From an uncultured Pelagibacteraceae bacterium (GTDB lineage Bacteria; Pseudomonadota; Alphaproteobacteria; Pelagibacterales; Pelagibacteraceae), in the NCBI GenBank assembly GCA_902635975.1, contig CACPQC010000005.1, positions 1-45,362 on the forward strand: DNA of 45,362 bases, in the 5' to 3' direction. Position 1 is the first letter of the stretch; every line of letters begins with the position of its first letter. Positions 1 through 9,226 of the stretch are shown here, piece after piece. Position numbers and translations under genes: made by a program. The notes under the pieces are model-generated. The model was not told the DNA's origin. It saw only the letters and a list, made by a program, of their open reading frames with translations, and made no database searches.

Positions 1-1
1 A

Positions 2-364
2 AATTTAGGACATTTAAGAAATGAGTTGGCAGGAAACTTATCTGGTGGTCAAAAAAAATTACTAGAACTGGGTCGCACAATGATGGTTGATGCAAAGTTA
101 GTTTTATTAGATGAAGTTGGAGCAGGTGTAAATAGAACATTACTCAAGGATCTAGGTACCGCTATTGAAAAACTCAATAAGGAAAAAGGTTATACATTTT
201 GTATGATTGAACATGATATGGATTTTATAGGAAGACTATGTGATCCTGTAATTGTGATGGCTGAGGGTTCAGTTTTGTTTGAAGGCTCAGTTGAGGATGC
301 AAAAAAAGACGAAAGAGTAATTGAAAGTTATTTAGGAAGAGGATCGAAAATCAAAGATAATTAA
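2..364 (+). CDS. livG: Branched-chain amino acid-type ABC transporter ATP-binding protein, LivG-like, C-terminal part (5' truncated by window edge)
   Basis: Frame open from base 2 (NLGHLRNELAGNLSGGQKKLLELGRTMM); ABC signature LSGGQ, Walker B LVLLDEV, H-loop IEHDMDF; followed by LivF/H/M. Confidence 0.9.
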   Translation, partial: NLGHLRNELAGNLSGGQKKLLELGRTMMVDAKLVLLDEVGAGVNRTLLKDLGTAIEKLNKEKGYTFCMIEHDMDFIGRLCDPVIVMAEGSVLFEGSVEDAKKDERVIESYLGRGSKIKDN

Positions 365-365
365 C

Positions 366-1073
366 ATGGCATTTTTTGAAGGAAATAAAATGACTGGAGG
401 ATATGGAAACGGTCCAGATATAATCAATTCATGTTCAGTCAATGTAGATAGAGGAGAAATTGTTTCTATTTTAGGTCCTAATGGTGCTGGAAAATCAACG
501 GCGATGAAAGCTATGTTGGGTTTATTAAATTTAAAATCTGGCTCAGTAATTATTAATGGCAAAGATATTTCAAAACTTTCTCCACAAGACAGAGTAAAAG
601 AGGGTATCTCTTTTGTTCCCCAAACAAAAAATGTTTTTGCAGGCATGACAGTGGAAGAAAATTTAGAGATGGGTGCTTTTTTAATTAACAATGAATTTAA
701 AGAGACAATTGAGGAGATATTCGACTTGTTTCCAATTCTTAAAGAAAAAAAAGATCAATTAGTTGGTGAGTTATCTGGAGGACAAAGACAACAAGTTGCA
801 TTAGGGAGAGCTCTGATGATTAAGCCTTCCGTGCTAATGTTGGATGAACCAACTGCAGGTGTATCACCTATTGTGATGGATGAATTATTTGATCACATTG
901 TAAAAGTAAAAAAAACTAATGTAGCAATTCTAATGGTTGAGCAAAATGCAAAACAAGCATTAAATATTTCTGACAGAGGATATGTTTTAGTAACAGGTGA
1001 GAATCGTCACTCTGGTACTGGCAAAGAATTATTAGAAGATCCTAGAGTACGAAGCTCTTTTTTAGGTGGTTAA
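366..1073 (+). CDS. livF: Branched-chain amino acid-type ABC transporter ATP-binding protein, LivF-like
   Basis: Walker A GPNGAGKST, signature LSGGQRQQ, Walker B VLMLDEPTAG; LivF context. Confidence 0.93.
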   Translation: MAFFEGNKMTGGYGNGPDIINSCSVNVDRGEIVSILGPNGAGKSTAMKAMLGLLNLKSGSVIINGKDISKLSPQDRVKEGISFVPQTKNVFAGMTVEENLEMGAFLINNEFKETIEEIFDLFPILKEKKDQLVGELSGGQRQQVALGRALMIKPSVLMLDEPTAGVSPIVMDELFDHIVKVKKTNVAILMVEQNAKQALNISDRGYVLVTGENRHSGTGKELLEDPRVRSSFLGG

Positions 1074-1074
1074 T

Positions 1075-2085
1075 ATGGATTTTATAAACGCAATTATACT
1101 TTTATTGAATTATATTTTTGTTCCAGCTTTAGTGTATGGATCTCAGTTAGCACTTGGTGCGATTTTTGTTACTTTAATTTATGGAATTCTACGATTTGCA
1201 AACTTTGCTACCGGAGACATGATGTCTTTTGGAACAATGTTTGTAATTCTATTCACTTGGTATCTTCAGTCTTATGGAATTAGTTTTGGGGTTTTACCCA
1301 CAGCTCTTTTAGCAATTCCTTTTGCGATTATTTTTATGGTTAGTTACATGCTAATAATAGATAAATTTGTCTTTAAATATTACCGATCAAACAAAAGCCC
1401 TCCAGTACAATTGGCAATGGTTAGCATTGGAGTAATGTTTGTTACTCAGGCAGTGGTTCGTATAATTATTGGTCCTTCAGATAGAAGATTTTTTGATGGA
1501 GAAAAATTTTTGATTAAAGCTGGTGAATTTAAAGAAATGACAGGATTGAATGAGGGTCTTGCAATAAAATCTACTCAAGTTATCACAATTATTGTTACAT
1601 TAATTTTAGTTTCAACATTGTTTTGGTTTTTAAATAAAACTAAGACAGGAAAAAGTATGAGAGCATACTCTGATAATGAAGATTTAGCATTATTATCAGG
1701 TATCGATCCAAAAAAAATCGTCATGACCACTTGGGTCATAGCGGGTATCCTTGCTACAATTGGTGGTACTTTGTATGGTTTAGATAAAAGTTTCAAACCA
1801 TTTACTTACTTTAATAATATGTTACCAATATTTGCTGCAGCTATCGTAGGTGGTATTGGTAATCCATTTGGAGCTTTTCTAGGAGGTTATGTAATTGCTT
1901 TTTCAGAAATACTTCTAACATATGCCTATAAGAAATTTTTCATGTATATATTACCAGAAAGTATGGAACCAGATGGTTTAATTCAGTTGCTTTCAACTGA
2001 TTACAAATTTGCAGTATCTTTTTCAATATTGGTTATCGTCTTGCTGTATCGTCCATCTGGAATATTTAAAGGAAAAGTATTGTGA
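1075..2085 (+). CDS. livH: ABC transporter permease, LivH-like
   Basis: Polytopic membrane protein; IYGILRFANFATGDMMSFG and AAIVGGIGNPFGAFLGGYVIAFSE motifs; ATG at 1075 preferred over GTG at 1066. Confidence 0.92.
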   Translation: MDFINAIILLLNYIFVPALVYGSQLALGAIFVTLIYGILRFANFATGDMMSFGTMFVILFTWYLQSYGISFGVLPTALLAIPFAIIFMVSYMLIIDKFVFKYYRSNKSPPVQLAMVSIGVMFVTQAVVRIIIGPSDRRFFDGEKFLIKAGEFKEMTGLNEGLAIKSTQVITIIVTLILVSTLFWFLNKTKTGKSMRAYSDNEDLALLSGIDPKKIVMTTWVIAGILATIGGTLYGLDKSFKPFTYFNNMLPIFAAAIVGGIGNPFGAFLGGYVIAFSEILLTYAYKKFFMYILPESMEPDGLIQLLSTDYKFAVSFSILVIVLLYRPSGIFKGKVL

Positions 2086-3452
2086 GAAAAAATTTAAATG
2101 TCATTGCAGCTTATAGTATTATGATGGGATTAATTATCCTTGTTGGTATATTCCAGTCTTGGAATATTGCTCTATCTATCTTTAATCTTTGTCTGATATC
2201 AGCTGTTATGACGATGGGCGCTAATATTCAATGGGGTTATGCTGGTTTAATTAACTTTGGAATAATGGGTTTTACAGCTTTAGGGGGTTTAGCGGCAGTT
2301 TTAATTTCTGTTAACCCAGTTCAAGAGGCATGGAGTGCAGGGGGTACTAACATTCTATTAAGTTTATTTCTCATTATTGGAATTGTTTTAGCTGTTAGAT
2401 TTGTTCTCAAAAAATATCAAAAAACTAAAATTAGAAATTATGTTATCGCTGCAATAATTATTTCAGGAATTATCATTATACGATTAGTTTCTGAGCCTGG
2501 TATTGAAGCAATTGAGGAAGTAAATCCAGCAAGAACTGGATTTTTAGGTGGGCTAGGGCTTCCAATAATTTTTTCTTGGATTGTAGGCGCTTTTTTTGCA
2601 GGGGGGCTAGCTTTTGTCATAGGAAAAGTAGCGTTGGGCTTAAGAGCTGATTATTTAGCGATCGCTACATTATTGATATCAGAAATAGTGATAGCAATCA
2701 TCAAACATGAAGATTGGCTTACAAGAGGTGTAAAGAATGTAATTGGTTTAAAACGACCCGCACCTTATGAGGTAAACTTACAACAAACAGATTGGTTCAT
2801 AAATTTAGTTGAAAAATTTAATTCAGGAAAATTAGTTTTGATTTCTGATATTACTGAAAGACAAGCAGCTCTTAATCAATTTGTAATTGAAGGATCATCA
2901 ATATTTGTGAAACTTTGTTATTCAGGATTATTTTTAGTTGTTGTAATTATTCTTTTAATCTTAACTCAAAAAGCTCTTTACTCTCCTTGGGGTAGAATGA
3001 TGAGAGCTATCAGAGATAACGAGGAAGCTGCCAACGCTATGGGAAAAAATGTAGTCAAACAACATTTGTTAATTTTTGTTTTAGGTTCAGCAATAGTTGG
3101 AATTGCAGGAGCTATGCTTGTAACGCAAGATGGATTATTTACACCAGGAAGCTACAGACCTTTGAGATACACTTTTTTAATTTGGGTAATGGTTATTGTT
3201 GGTGGAAGTGGGAATAATTTTGGTGCAATTCTTGGAGGTTTTGTAGTTTGGTTCTTGTGGATTGAAGCTGCACCAATAGGATTGTATTTGGTTAATCTAA
3301 CAACAGCAGGTTTAGACGATACACATTTTTTAAAGGTGCATTTAATTGAAAGCGTTCCTTATTTTAGATTTTTAATGATGGGAATAGGTTTATTACTGAT
3401 AATGAGGTACAGGCCAAAGGGTATACTTCCTGAAAAAATAGAAATAAAATAA
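2082..3452 (+). CDS. livM: ABC transporter permease, LivM-like
   Basis: GTG start overlapping the livH stop by 4 nt; NIQWGYAGLINFGIMGFTALGG and MRAIRDNEEAANAMGKNV motifs typical of LivM. Confidence 0.92.
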   Translation: MRKNLNVIAAYSIMMGLIILVGIFQSWNIALSIFNLCLISAVMTMGANIQWGYAGLINFGIMGFTALGGLAAVLISVNPVQEAWSAGGTNILLSLFLIIGIVLAVRFVLKKYQKTKIRNYVIAAIIISGIIIIRLVSEPGIEAIEEVNPARTGFLGGLGLPIIFSWIVGAFFAGGLAFVIGKVALGLRADYLAIATLLISEIVIAIIKHEDWLTRGVKNVIGLKRPAPYEVNLQQTDWFINLVEKFNSGKLVLISDITERQAALNQFVIEGSSIFVKLCYSGLFLVVVIILLILTQKALYSPWGRMMRAIRDNEEAANAMGKNVVKQHLLIFVLGSAIVGIAGAMLVTQDGLFTPGSYRPLRYTFLIWVMVIVGGSGNNFGAILGGFVVWFLWIEAAPIGLYLVNLTTAGLDDTHFLKVHLIESVPYFRFLMMGIGLLLIMRYRPKGILPEKIEIK

Positions 3453-3456
3453 GTTT

Positions 3457-3528
3457 ATGAAATATATTATTACAGGCGCTGCTATTGCTTGGGCTTTATA
3501 TATGGCTGATAAATATTTATTTTTTTAA
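3457..3528 (+). CDS. Putative 23-aa single-TM microprotein MKYIITGAAIAWALYMADKYLFF
   Basis: ATG 4 nt after the livM stop, in-frame TAA, hydrophobic segment; not in the ORF track because of size. Confidence 0.4.
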   Translation: MKYIITGAAIAWALYMADKYLFF

Positions 3529-3532
3529 AAAA

Positions 3533-3562
3533 AAACCCCCAACAAATTAATGTTGGGGGTTT
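3533..3562. terminator. Bidirectional hairpin terminator between convergent livM/micro-ORF and livJ
   Basis: AAACCCCCAACA-AATTAA-TGTTGGGGGTTT perfect 12-bp stem flanked by A and T runs. Confidence 0.9.
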
Positions 3563-3577
3563 AAATTTTAAGATAAA

Positions 3578-4759
3578 TTATCTTTGCTTCTTAGTTTTGA
3601 ATTTTCCGCCTTTAACTTCTTGTTCTAAGAAAGAACCTTCAGCTTCACCGACGCCAGTAAAAGTTACTCCAGTTGCACCTTCGTAGTTAACTTTTTTACC
3701 TTTAGCTAATAAATCTAAACCTTTTTTGAGCTCACCTGGGTAAATTTTTGTTCCAGGTCCATTAGCAACATCCATCACATTTTTTGCAATTGATGCTCTA
3801 TCAGCAGATCCACCTGCTTGCATTGCTAAAACAATCAAAGCAGCTGCATCGTAAGACTCACCAGTGTAAGGACCAGAGCTATCAATTCCAGCAGCCTTTG
3901 CTACTCCAGCAAAAACACCTGAACCTTTTCCTGTTGATCCTGGCATTGAACCAAAAGATTTTTTAAGATCTTTTCCAAATGCATCTACTAGTGATTGACC
4001 AATCATACCATCGGACAAAACAAAAGTATCAAAAGCACCTGAGTCTAAAGATGCTTGAATTATTCCTTTTCCTCCTTGGTCAAGGTAACCAATGACTGCT
4101 ACCGCATCACCTCCAGCAGAAGCTAGAGTTGCAACTTCAGAAGAGTAATCCGCTTTTCCATCCTCGTGAGCATTTACAGTAGTTACTTTAATACCATGAG
4201 CTTCAACTGCAGCTTTATAAACATCTGCTAAACCTTTTCCGTAGTCATTATTTGTGTAAGTAATAGCAACACTTTTTACTTTTCTATCTTTTGTAATGTC
4301 AGCTAAAATTTGACCACCTCTAGCGTCAGATGGAGCAGTTCTAAAGAAATATCCTTTATCATCTAAAGTAGTTAATCCAGGAGAAGTTGCAGAAGGTGAT
4401 ATCATCACTACACCATTTGGTACAGCAACATTTGAAGCAATTGCTCCAGTAACCCCTGAACAGTCAGCACCCATGATTGCAGCAACACCTTGAGCAATAA
4501 CACCCTCAGCTGCTGCTGTTGCTGCTGCTGAGTCAACACAAGTTGAATCTGCTCTTACTACTGAAATTTTTTCTCCACCTAATAACGAGCCTGAGTCTGA
4601 AGCTTCTTTAAAAGCAAGTTCAGCTGAAGCTGCCATAGCTGGTGTTAGGGATTCAATAGGTCCAGTAAATCCTAAAATGATTCCCATTTTAACTTCTGCT
4701 AATGTATTCGTAGTAAAAGTAGAAGCGAATATAAAAGCAGCAATAAATAGTTTTTTCAT
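3578..4759 (-). CDS. livJ: Periplasmic substrate-binding protein of a branched-chain amino acid-type ABC transporter (LivJ-like)
   Basis: Signal peptide MKKLFIAAFIFASTFTTNTLA; type I periplasmic-binding fold motifs (GADCSGVTGAIA, VAITYTNNDYGKGLADVYK); start at MKK preferred over upstream MLTNKRII. Confidence 0.9.
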   Translation of the reverse strand: MKKLFIAAFIFASTFTTNTLAEVKMGIILGFTGPIESLTPAMAASAELAFKEASDSGSLLGGEKISVVRADSTCVDSAAATAAAEGVIAQGVAAIMGADCSGVTGAIASNVAVPNGVVMISPSATSPGLTTLDDKGYFFRTAPSDARGGQILADITKDRKVKSVAITYTNNDYGKGLADVYKAAVEAHGIKVTTVNAHEDGKADYSSEVATLASAGGDAVAVIGYLDQGGKGIIQASLDSGAFDTFVLSDGMIGQSLVDAFGKDLKKSFGSMPGSTGKGSGVFAGVAKAAGIDSSGPYTGESYDAAALIVLAMQAGGSADRASIAKNVMDVANGPGTKIYPGELKKGLDLLAKGKKVNYEGATGVTFTGVGEAEGSFLEQEVKGGKFKTKKQR

Positions 4760-4882
4760 TATTATCCTTTTATTTGTTAACAATTTGTATAAAGCTAAAT
4801 TAAATCTTATTTAAATAAATTTTCAATAACCAATTTTGTATATTTTATAAAGAAAATTAATGTTAGATTAACAAAACATTAA

Positions 4883-5626
4883 ATGAAATTAACTAAAATT
4901 AAACCTCAATTTTTAAAAAAACATAACCCAAGAATAGGCTTAATCACTTTATCAAGTGATTTTAGAATTGAAAAAGATTTTAATGATGTGATCCATGGAA
5001 AGAAAATTGATTTATTTTCCAACAGAATCCAATCTCACAATCCCTTAACTAATGAAAATTTAAAAAAAATGGCAGAAAATATTACCAAAGTTACAAATGA
5101 TATTTTGCCAGATCAAAAACTAGATTGTGTTGCCTACGGATGTACTTCAGGGACAATTGCTTCAGGATATGACTCAATTTTTGAAAAAGTCAATATTGCT
5201 AAACCAAATACTAAAGTAACAACCCCTATAACCTCTGCTATCAAAGCAATTAAAGCTCTTAAGATAAATAAGCTCTCAATTTTTACACCCTATACAAATG
5301 AAATAAATCAATCTCTTATTAATTATTTTAAAAAAGAAAATATAGAAGCAGACGAATTATTTTATTTTGATATAGAGTCAGATTTAGACATTGGCAAAGT
5401 AGATCCAGACTATTTATTTGAAGTTCTGACTAAAATAAATTTATCAAAAGATAAAGCATTATTTGTTTCATGTACAGCACTCCCAGTTTTATCGATAATT
5501 AAAGATTTAGAGAATAAATTAGGAAAAATTATTTTATCTAGCAATCAAACCTTAATTTGGGATACTTTAAAACAAATTGAATATAAAAATAAAATTGATG
5601 GGTTTGGTGAACTATTTAATTATTAA
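4883..5626 (+). CDS. Asp/Glu racemase / maleate isomerase-like family protein (EutA-like)
   Basis: Two catalytic-type Cys motifs, YGCTSGT and VSCTALP; directly upstream of a DoeA/EutD-like hydrolase. Confidence 0.75.
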   Translation: MKLTKIKPQFLKKHNPRIGLITLSSDFRIEKDFNDVIHGKKIDLFSNRIQSHNPLTNENLKKMAENITKVTNDILPDQKLDCVAYGCTSGTIASGYDSIFEKVNIAKPNTKVTTPITSAIKAIKALKINKLSIFTPYTNEINQSLINYFKKENIEADELFYFDIESDLDIGKVDPDYLFEVLTKINLSKDKALFVSCTALPVLSIIKDLENKLGKIILSSNQTLIWDTLKQIEYKNKIDGFGELFNY

Positions 5627-5628
5627 TT

Positions 5629-6798
5629 ATGCATTTCACTGAAAAGGAATATAAACAAAGACTTTTAAAAGTCCAAAAAATGATGCTGGATCAGGGCATA
5701 GAACTTCTTATTTCCCATGACACAAATAATATAAATTACTTAACTGGCTACGATGCGTGGTCTTTTTACTACGCACAGTGTGCAATAGTTCATATAAATG
5801 CTGATCAGCCTGTATGTTTCGTCCGAGATCAAGATGCGGGTGGTGCTTATCTGAAAACCTATTTAAAAAAAGAAAATATTATTATTTATGATGAAGAATA
5901 TATCCATACTTGGCCAAAGCATCCATATGATTATTTAGTAAAAATTATTAAAGATAAAAAATGGGATAAATTATCAATAGGTTTAGAAATGGATGCACAT
6001 TATTTTACAGCATTTTGTTATGAAAAAATTAAACAAGGATTGCCAAATGCAAAAATAAAGGACTCAGAAAGATTAGTTAATTGGGCAAGACTAATTAAGT
6101 CAGACAATGAAATAAAAGTTATGAAATGTGCAGCTAAAATTTCTGAGATCGGAATGAAAACAGCATACAATGTAATCAAACCTGGGGTAAGACAATGCGA
6201 TGCTGTGGGTGAAATTCAAAAAGCTCTTTTCTTTGGTACCTCAGAATATGGTGGTGAATATTCAAGTATTGCAACATTATTACCCACTGGAAAAGGAACC
6301 TCTGCCTCTCATTTAACAGCCACTGAGGAAAAATTTGTAAATGGTGAAGCAACAATTATTGAACTTTCTGGAGTATACAAAAGATATCACGCACCAATGG
6401 CAAGAACTGTTTTGTTAGGTAAGCCTGATCAAATAAAAATTGATACGATGAAAAAAACTATAGAGGCACTTAATGCAGGTATAAATGCTACTAAGCCAGG
6501 GAATACAGCTAATGATGTGGCCCAAGCTTTTTGGAAAGTATTAGATAAATATGGAATAGAAAAAAGATCAAGGACTGGATATTCAATAGGTATCGGTTAT
6601 CCGCCAGATTGGGGGGAGCATACATTAAATATTTATAAAGGAGATATGACTATTTTAAAACCAAATGTTTGTTTTCATATGATTGCAGTTATGCAATTTG
6701 GCGACTGGGGAGTTGAAGCTTCAGAAGCAATAAGAGTTACTGACAAAGGAGCAGAATTATTTTGCAATATGTCAAAAGAACTTCACGTCAAAAGCTAA
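5629..6798 (+). CDS. M24 family metallohydrolase, likely ectoine hydrolase-like (DoeA/EutD)
   Basis: Creatinase/prolidase fold; motifs NINYLTGYDAWSFYYAQ and RSRTGYSIGIGYPPDWGEHTLNI; neighbour of the EutA-like gene. Confidence 0.75.
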   Translation: MHFTEKEYKQRLLKVQKMMLDQGIELLISHDTNNINYLTGYDAWSFYYAQCAIVHINADQPVCFVRDQDAGGAYLKTYLKKENIIIYDEEYIHTWPKHPYDYLVKIIKDKKWDKLSIGLEMDAHYFTAFCYEKIKQGLPNAKIKDSERLVNWARLIKSDNEIKVMKCAAKISEIGMKTAYNVIKPGVRQCDAVGEIQKALFFGTSEYGGEYSSIATLLPTGKGTSASHLTATEEKFVNGEATIIELSGVYKRYHAPMARTVLLGKPDQIKIDTMKKTIEALNAGINATKPGNTANDVAQAFWKVLDKYGIEKRSRTGYSIGIGYPPDWGEHTLNIYKGDMTILKPNVCFHMIAVMQFGDWGVEASEAIRVTDKGAELFCNMSKELHVKS

Positions 6799-6849
6799 TT
6801 ATTTAAGGTTGATATTTATAGTCACAAATGTTTTATAGTTATCTAATTT

Positions 6850-7935
6850 ATGTCAGTTAATAAAGAATTTGTTAAGTTCGATAAAGTAGATAAGAGTTAC
6901 GATGGTAAAGTTTTAGTTGTCAAAGATCTACAATTAGACATCGCTGAAGGTGAGTTTATTACAATGTTAGGTCCCTCAGGATCAGGTAAAACTACATGTT
7001 TAATGATGTTAGCTGGCTTTGAAACACCAACTAATGGAGAAATATATTTAGATGGAAATGCTATTTCTAGTATTCCACCACATAAAAGAGGTATAGGGAT
7101 GGTTTTTCAGAACTATGCATTATTTCCACACATGACTGTTTATGAAAATTTAGCTTTTCCTCTTAGAGTAAGAAAAATTCCAAAAGATGAAGCAGATAAA
7201 AAAATTGATAAAGCTCTATCGATGGTATCTTTACAAGGATTTGCTCAAAGAATGCCCGGACAATTGTCAGGTGGACAACAACAAAGAGTAGCTGTAGCAA
7301 GATCATTAGTTTTTGATCCACAACTTGTTTTAATGGATGAACCACTTGGAGCTTTAGATAAAAATTTGAGAGAAAGCATGCAATATGAAATTAAACATAT
7401 TCATGAAAGCATTGGAGTGACCGTTGTTTATGTAACACATGATCAAAGCGAAGCATTAACTATGTCAAACCGAATTGCAGTTTTTAATGATGGAAAAGTT
7501 CAACAACTTTCTAGTCCTGATGAATTATATGAAAAACCAGTAAATTCTTTTGTTGCAGAGTTTATTGGAGAGAATAATACTTTTGCGGGTGAAGTCTCTG
7601 ATATTTCTGGTGGAAAATGCAAAGTCAAGTTAGCTAACGCAGATATATTAGCAAATCCTATATCAGTTAAAGGCAAAGGAGAAAGAACAACAGTTTCAAT
7701 TAGACCTGAGAGAGCATTAATTAATCCAACTGATAAAATGGATAATATTCATAAAGGAAAAATCGAAGAAGTTATTTATCACGGAGATCACACGAGAGTA
7801 AGAATTAATTTATTAGGAAATTCTGAATTTATTTTAAAGGTTCCCAACAGTTCTTCCAACTTAGATATTAAGTTAGGAAATGAAATTAAGATAGGTTGGA
7901 ACAGTGATGACGCTAGAGCCTTAGACCCAAAATAA
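6850..7935 (+). CDS. potA: Spermidine/putrescine-type ABC transporter ATP-binding protein (PotA-like)
   Basis: Walker A GPSGSGKTT, LSGGQQQRVAVARS, LMDEPLGALDKNLRE, C-terminal TOBE-like region. Confidence 0.85.
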   Translation: MSVNKEFVKFDKVDKSYDGKVLVVKDLQLDIAEGEFITMLGPSGSGKTTCLMMLAGFETPTNGEIYLDGNAISSIPPHKRGIGMVFQNYALFPHMTVYENLAFPLRVRKIPKDEADKKIDKALSMVSLQGFAQRMPGQLSGGQQQRVAVARSLVFDPQLVLMDEPLGALDKNLRESMQYEIKHIHESIGVTVVYVTHDQSEALTMSNRIAVFNDGKVQQLSSPDELYEKPVNSFVAEFIGENNTFAGEVSDISGGKCKVKLANADILANPISVKGKGERTTVSIRPERALINPTDKMDNIHKGKIEEVIYHGDHTRVRINLLGNSEFILKVPNSSSNLDIKLGNEIKIGWNSDDARALDPK

Positions 7936-7975
7936 ACACTCTATATACCTTCATTTAGCAAGTAAAAATGGGCTG

Positions 7976-8035
7976 TTGACTCTCATTATCGATCTTGTTG
8001 TAATCTACTTTTATAAAAAAACGTTTAAACGGAGG
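7976..8035 (+). promoter_or_regulatory. Candidate sigma70 promoter (TTGACT-17-TGTAAT) and strong Shine-Dalgarno GGAGG for the substrate-binding protein gene
   Basis: TTGACT 7976-7981, TGTAAT 7999-8004, GGAGG 8031-8035 six nt before the ATG at 8041 region. Confidence 0.45.
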
Positions 8036-8039
8036 AAAA

Positions 8040-9155
8040 ATGAAAAAAATTAGTAAATTATTACTAGCCCTTTCTTTTGTATTTTCTTTAACTACTTCAG
8101 CGTTCGCAGTAACTGTAGCGTCTTGGGGTGGAGCTTATACTGAAAGTCAAAAATTAGGTTATGGTGATCCTACTGCTAAAAAACTAGGTATTCCGATCAA
8201 TTGGGTCGACTACTCAGGTGGATTATCAGAAATTAAGGCACAGAAAGAAGCTGGCAAAATTACGTGGGATATAATGGACGTATTTGCAATGGATACTATC
8301 AATGGCTGTGATGAAGGATTATTTGTTAAATTTGATTTTGATAAAGACTTCCCACCAGCACCAGATGGAACTCCAGCAAGTAAAGACTTCTTTACTGGAA
8401 TGCCAAGTGAATGTGCTGTAGGAAATATTTTATATTCTTGGAACTATGCTTATAACTCAGACAATGTTAAAGGCACTCCAAAAACTATCAAAGATTTCTT
8501 TAACACTAAAAAATTCCCTGGAAAAAGAGCTATCTACAAAGGCGCTCTAACAAACTTAGAGATTGCTTTAGCTGCAGATGGTATCAAACCAGGTAAAGGT
8601 GGAGCAAAAATCTATAAGGCTTTAAACACTGACAAAGGTGTTCAAAGAGCTATGGATAAGATCAAAAAACTTTGCACAGACCCACAGGGTGGATGTGTAT
8701 TTTGGTCTGCAGGTGCTCAACCACCAGAATTGCTAATGAGCGGTGAAGTTGTTATGGCAACTGGCTGGAATGGTAGATTCTTTAACGCTGCAGTCGGAGA
8801 AGGTGCTCCAATCGTTCAAGTTTGGGATGCACAAGGTCTTGACTATGAATATTTTGTATTAGTTAAAGGTTCACCAAATGAAGCTGATGCTAAAAAAGCT
8901 TTAGCAGAGATGACAAGTACAGAAGGTTTAGCTGGAAGTGCGAAATATATCGCATACGCGCCTTGGAGAAAATCATCAATCGCAGTAATGGAAAAAGGAG
9001 AGCCATGGTACAAAGATGGTAAGACAAACATGGTACCTAATATGCCAACTGCGCCAGCGAACACTAAAAATTACTTCTTAGTAGATCCACTTTACTGGGC
9101 TGATAACGGAACAGAACTTGGTGAAAAATGGGAAGCAATGAAAGCAGGATTTTAA
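8040..9155 (+). CDS. Extracellular solute-binding protein, PotD/PotF-like
   Basis: Signal peptide MKKISKLLLALSFVFSLTTSAFA; VASWGGAYTESQ and NWVDYSGG motifs; between PotA-like and permease genes. Confidence 0.88.
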   Translation: MKKISKLLLALSFVFSLTTSAFAVTVASWGGAYTESQKLGYGDPTAKKLGIPINWVDYSGGLSEIKAQKEAGKITWDIMDVFAMDTINGCDEGLFVKFDFDKDFPPAPDGTPASKDFFTGMPSECAVGNILYSWNYAYNSDNVKGTPKTIKDFFNTKKFPGKRAIYKGALTNLEIALAADGIKPGKGGAKIYKALNTDKGVQRAMDKIKKLCTDPQGGCVFWSAGAQPPELLMSGEVVMATGWNGRFFNAAVGEGAPIVQVWDAQGLDYEYFVLVKGSPNEADAKKALAEMTSTEGLAGSAKYIAYAPWRKSSIAVMEKGEPWYKDGKTNMVPNMPTAPANTKNYFLVDPLYWADNGTELGEKWEAMKAGF

Positions 9156-9194
9156 TTTTAAGTTTTAAAGATTAAAATTTTATATTATATTAAG

Positions 9195-9218
9195 AGGGCG
9201 GTTATTATTAACCGCCCT
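9195..9218 (+). terminator. Intra-operon hairpin (terminator/attenuator) between binding protein and permease genes
   Basis: AGGGCGGTTA-TTAT-TAACCGCCCT stem followed by TTTTATTT, directly before the ATG at 9227. Confidence 0.8.
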
Positions 9219-9226
9219 TTTTATTT

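Noticed and set aside
332-691. Minus-strand ORF of 119 aa opposite livF
   Set aside because: Fully antisense to a well-supported ABC ATPase; no recognisable motifs; shadow ORF.
4807-4818. TTATTTAAATAA palindrome between livJ and the racemase gene
   Set aside because: Short pure-AT palindrome, readily expected by chance in this composition.
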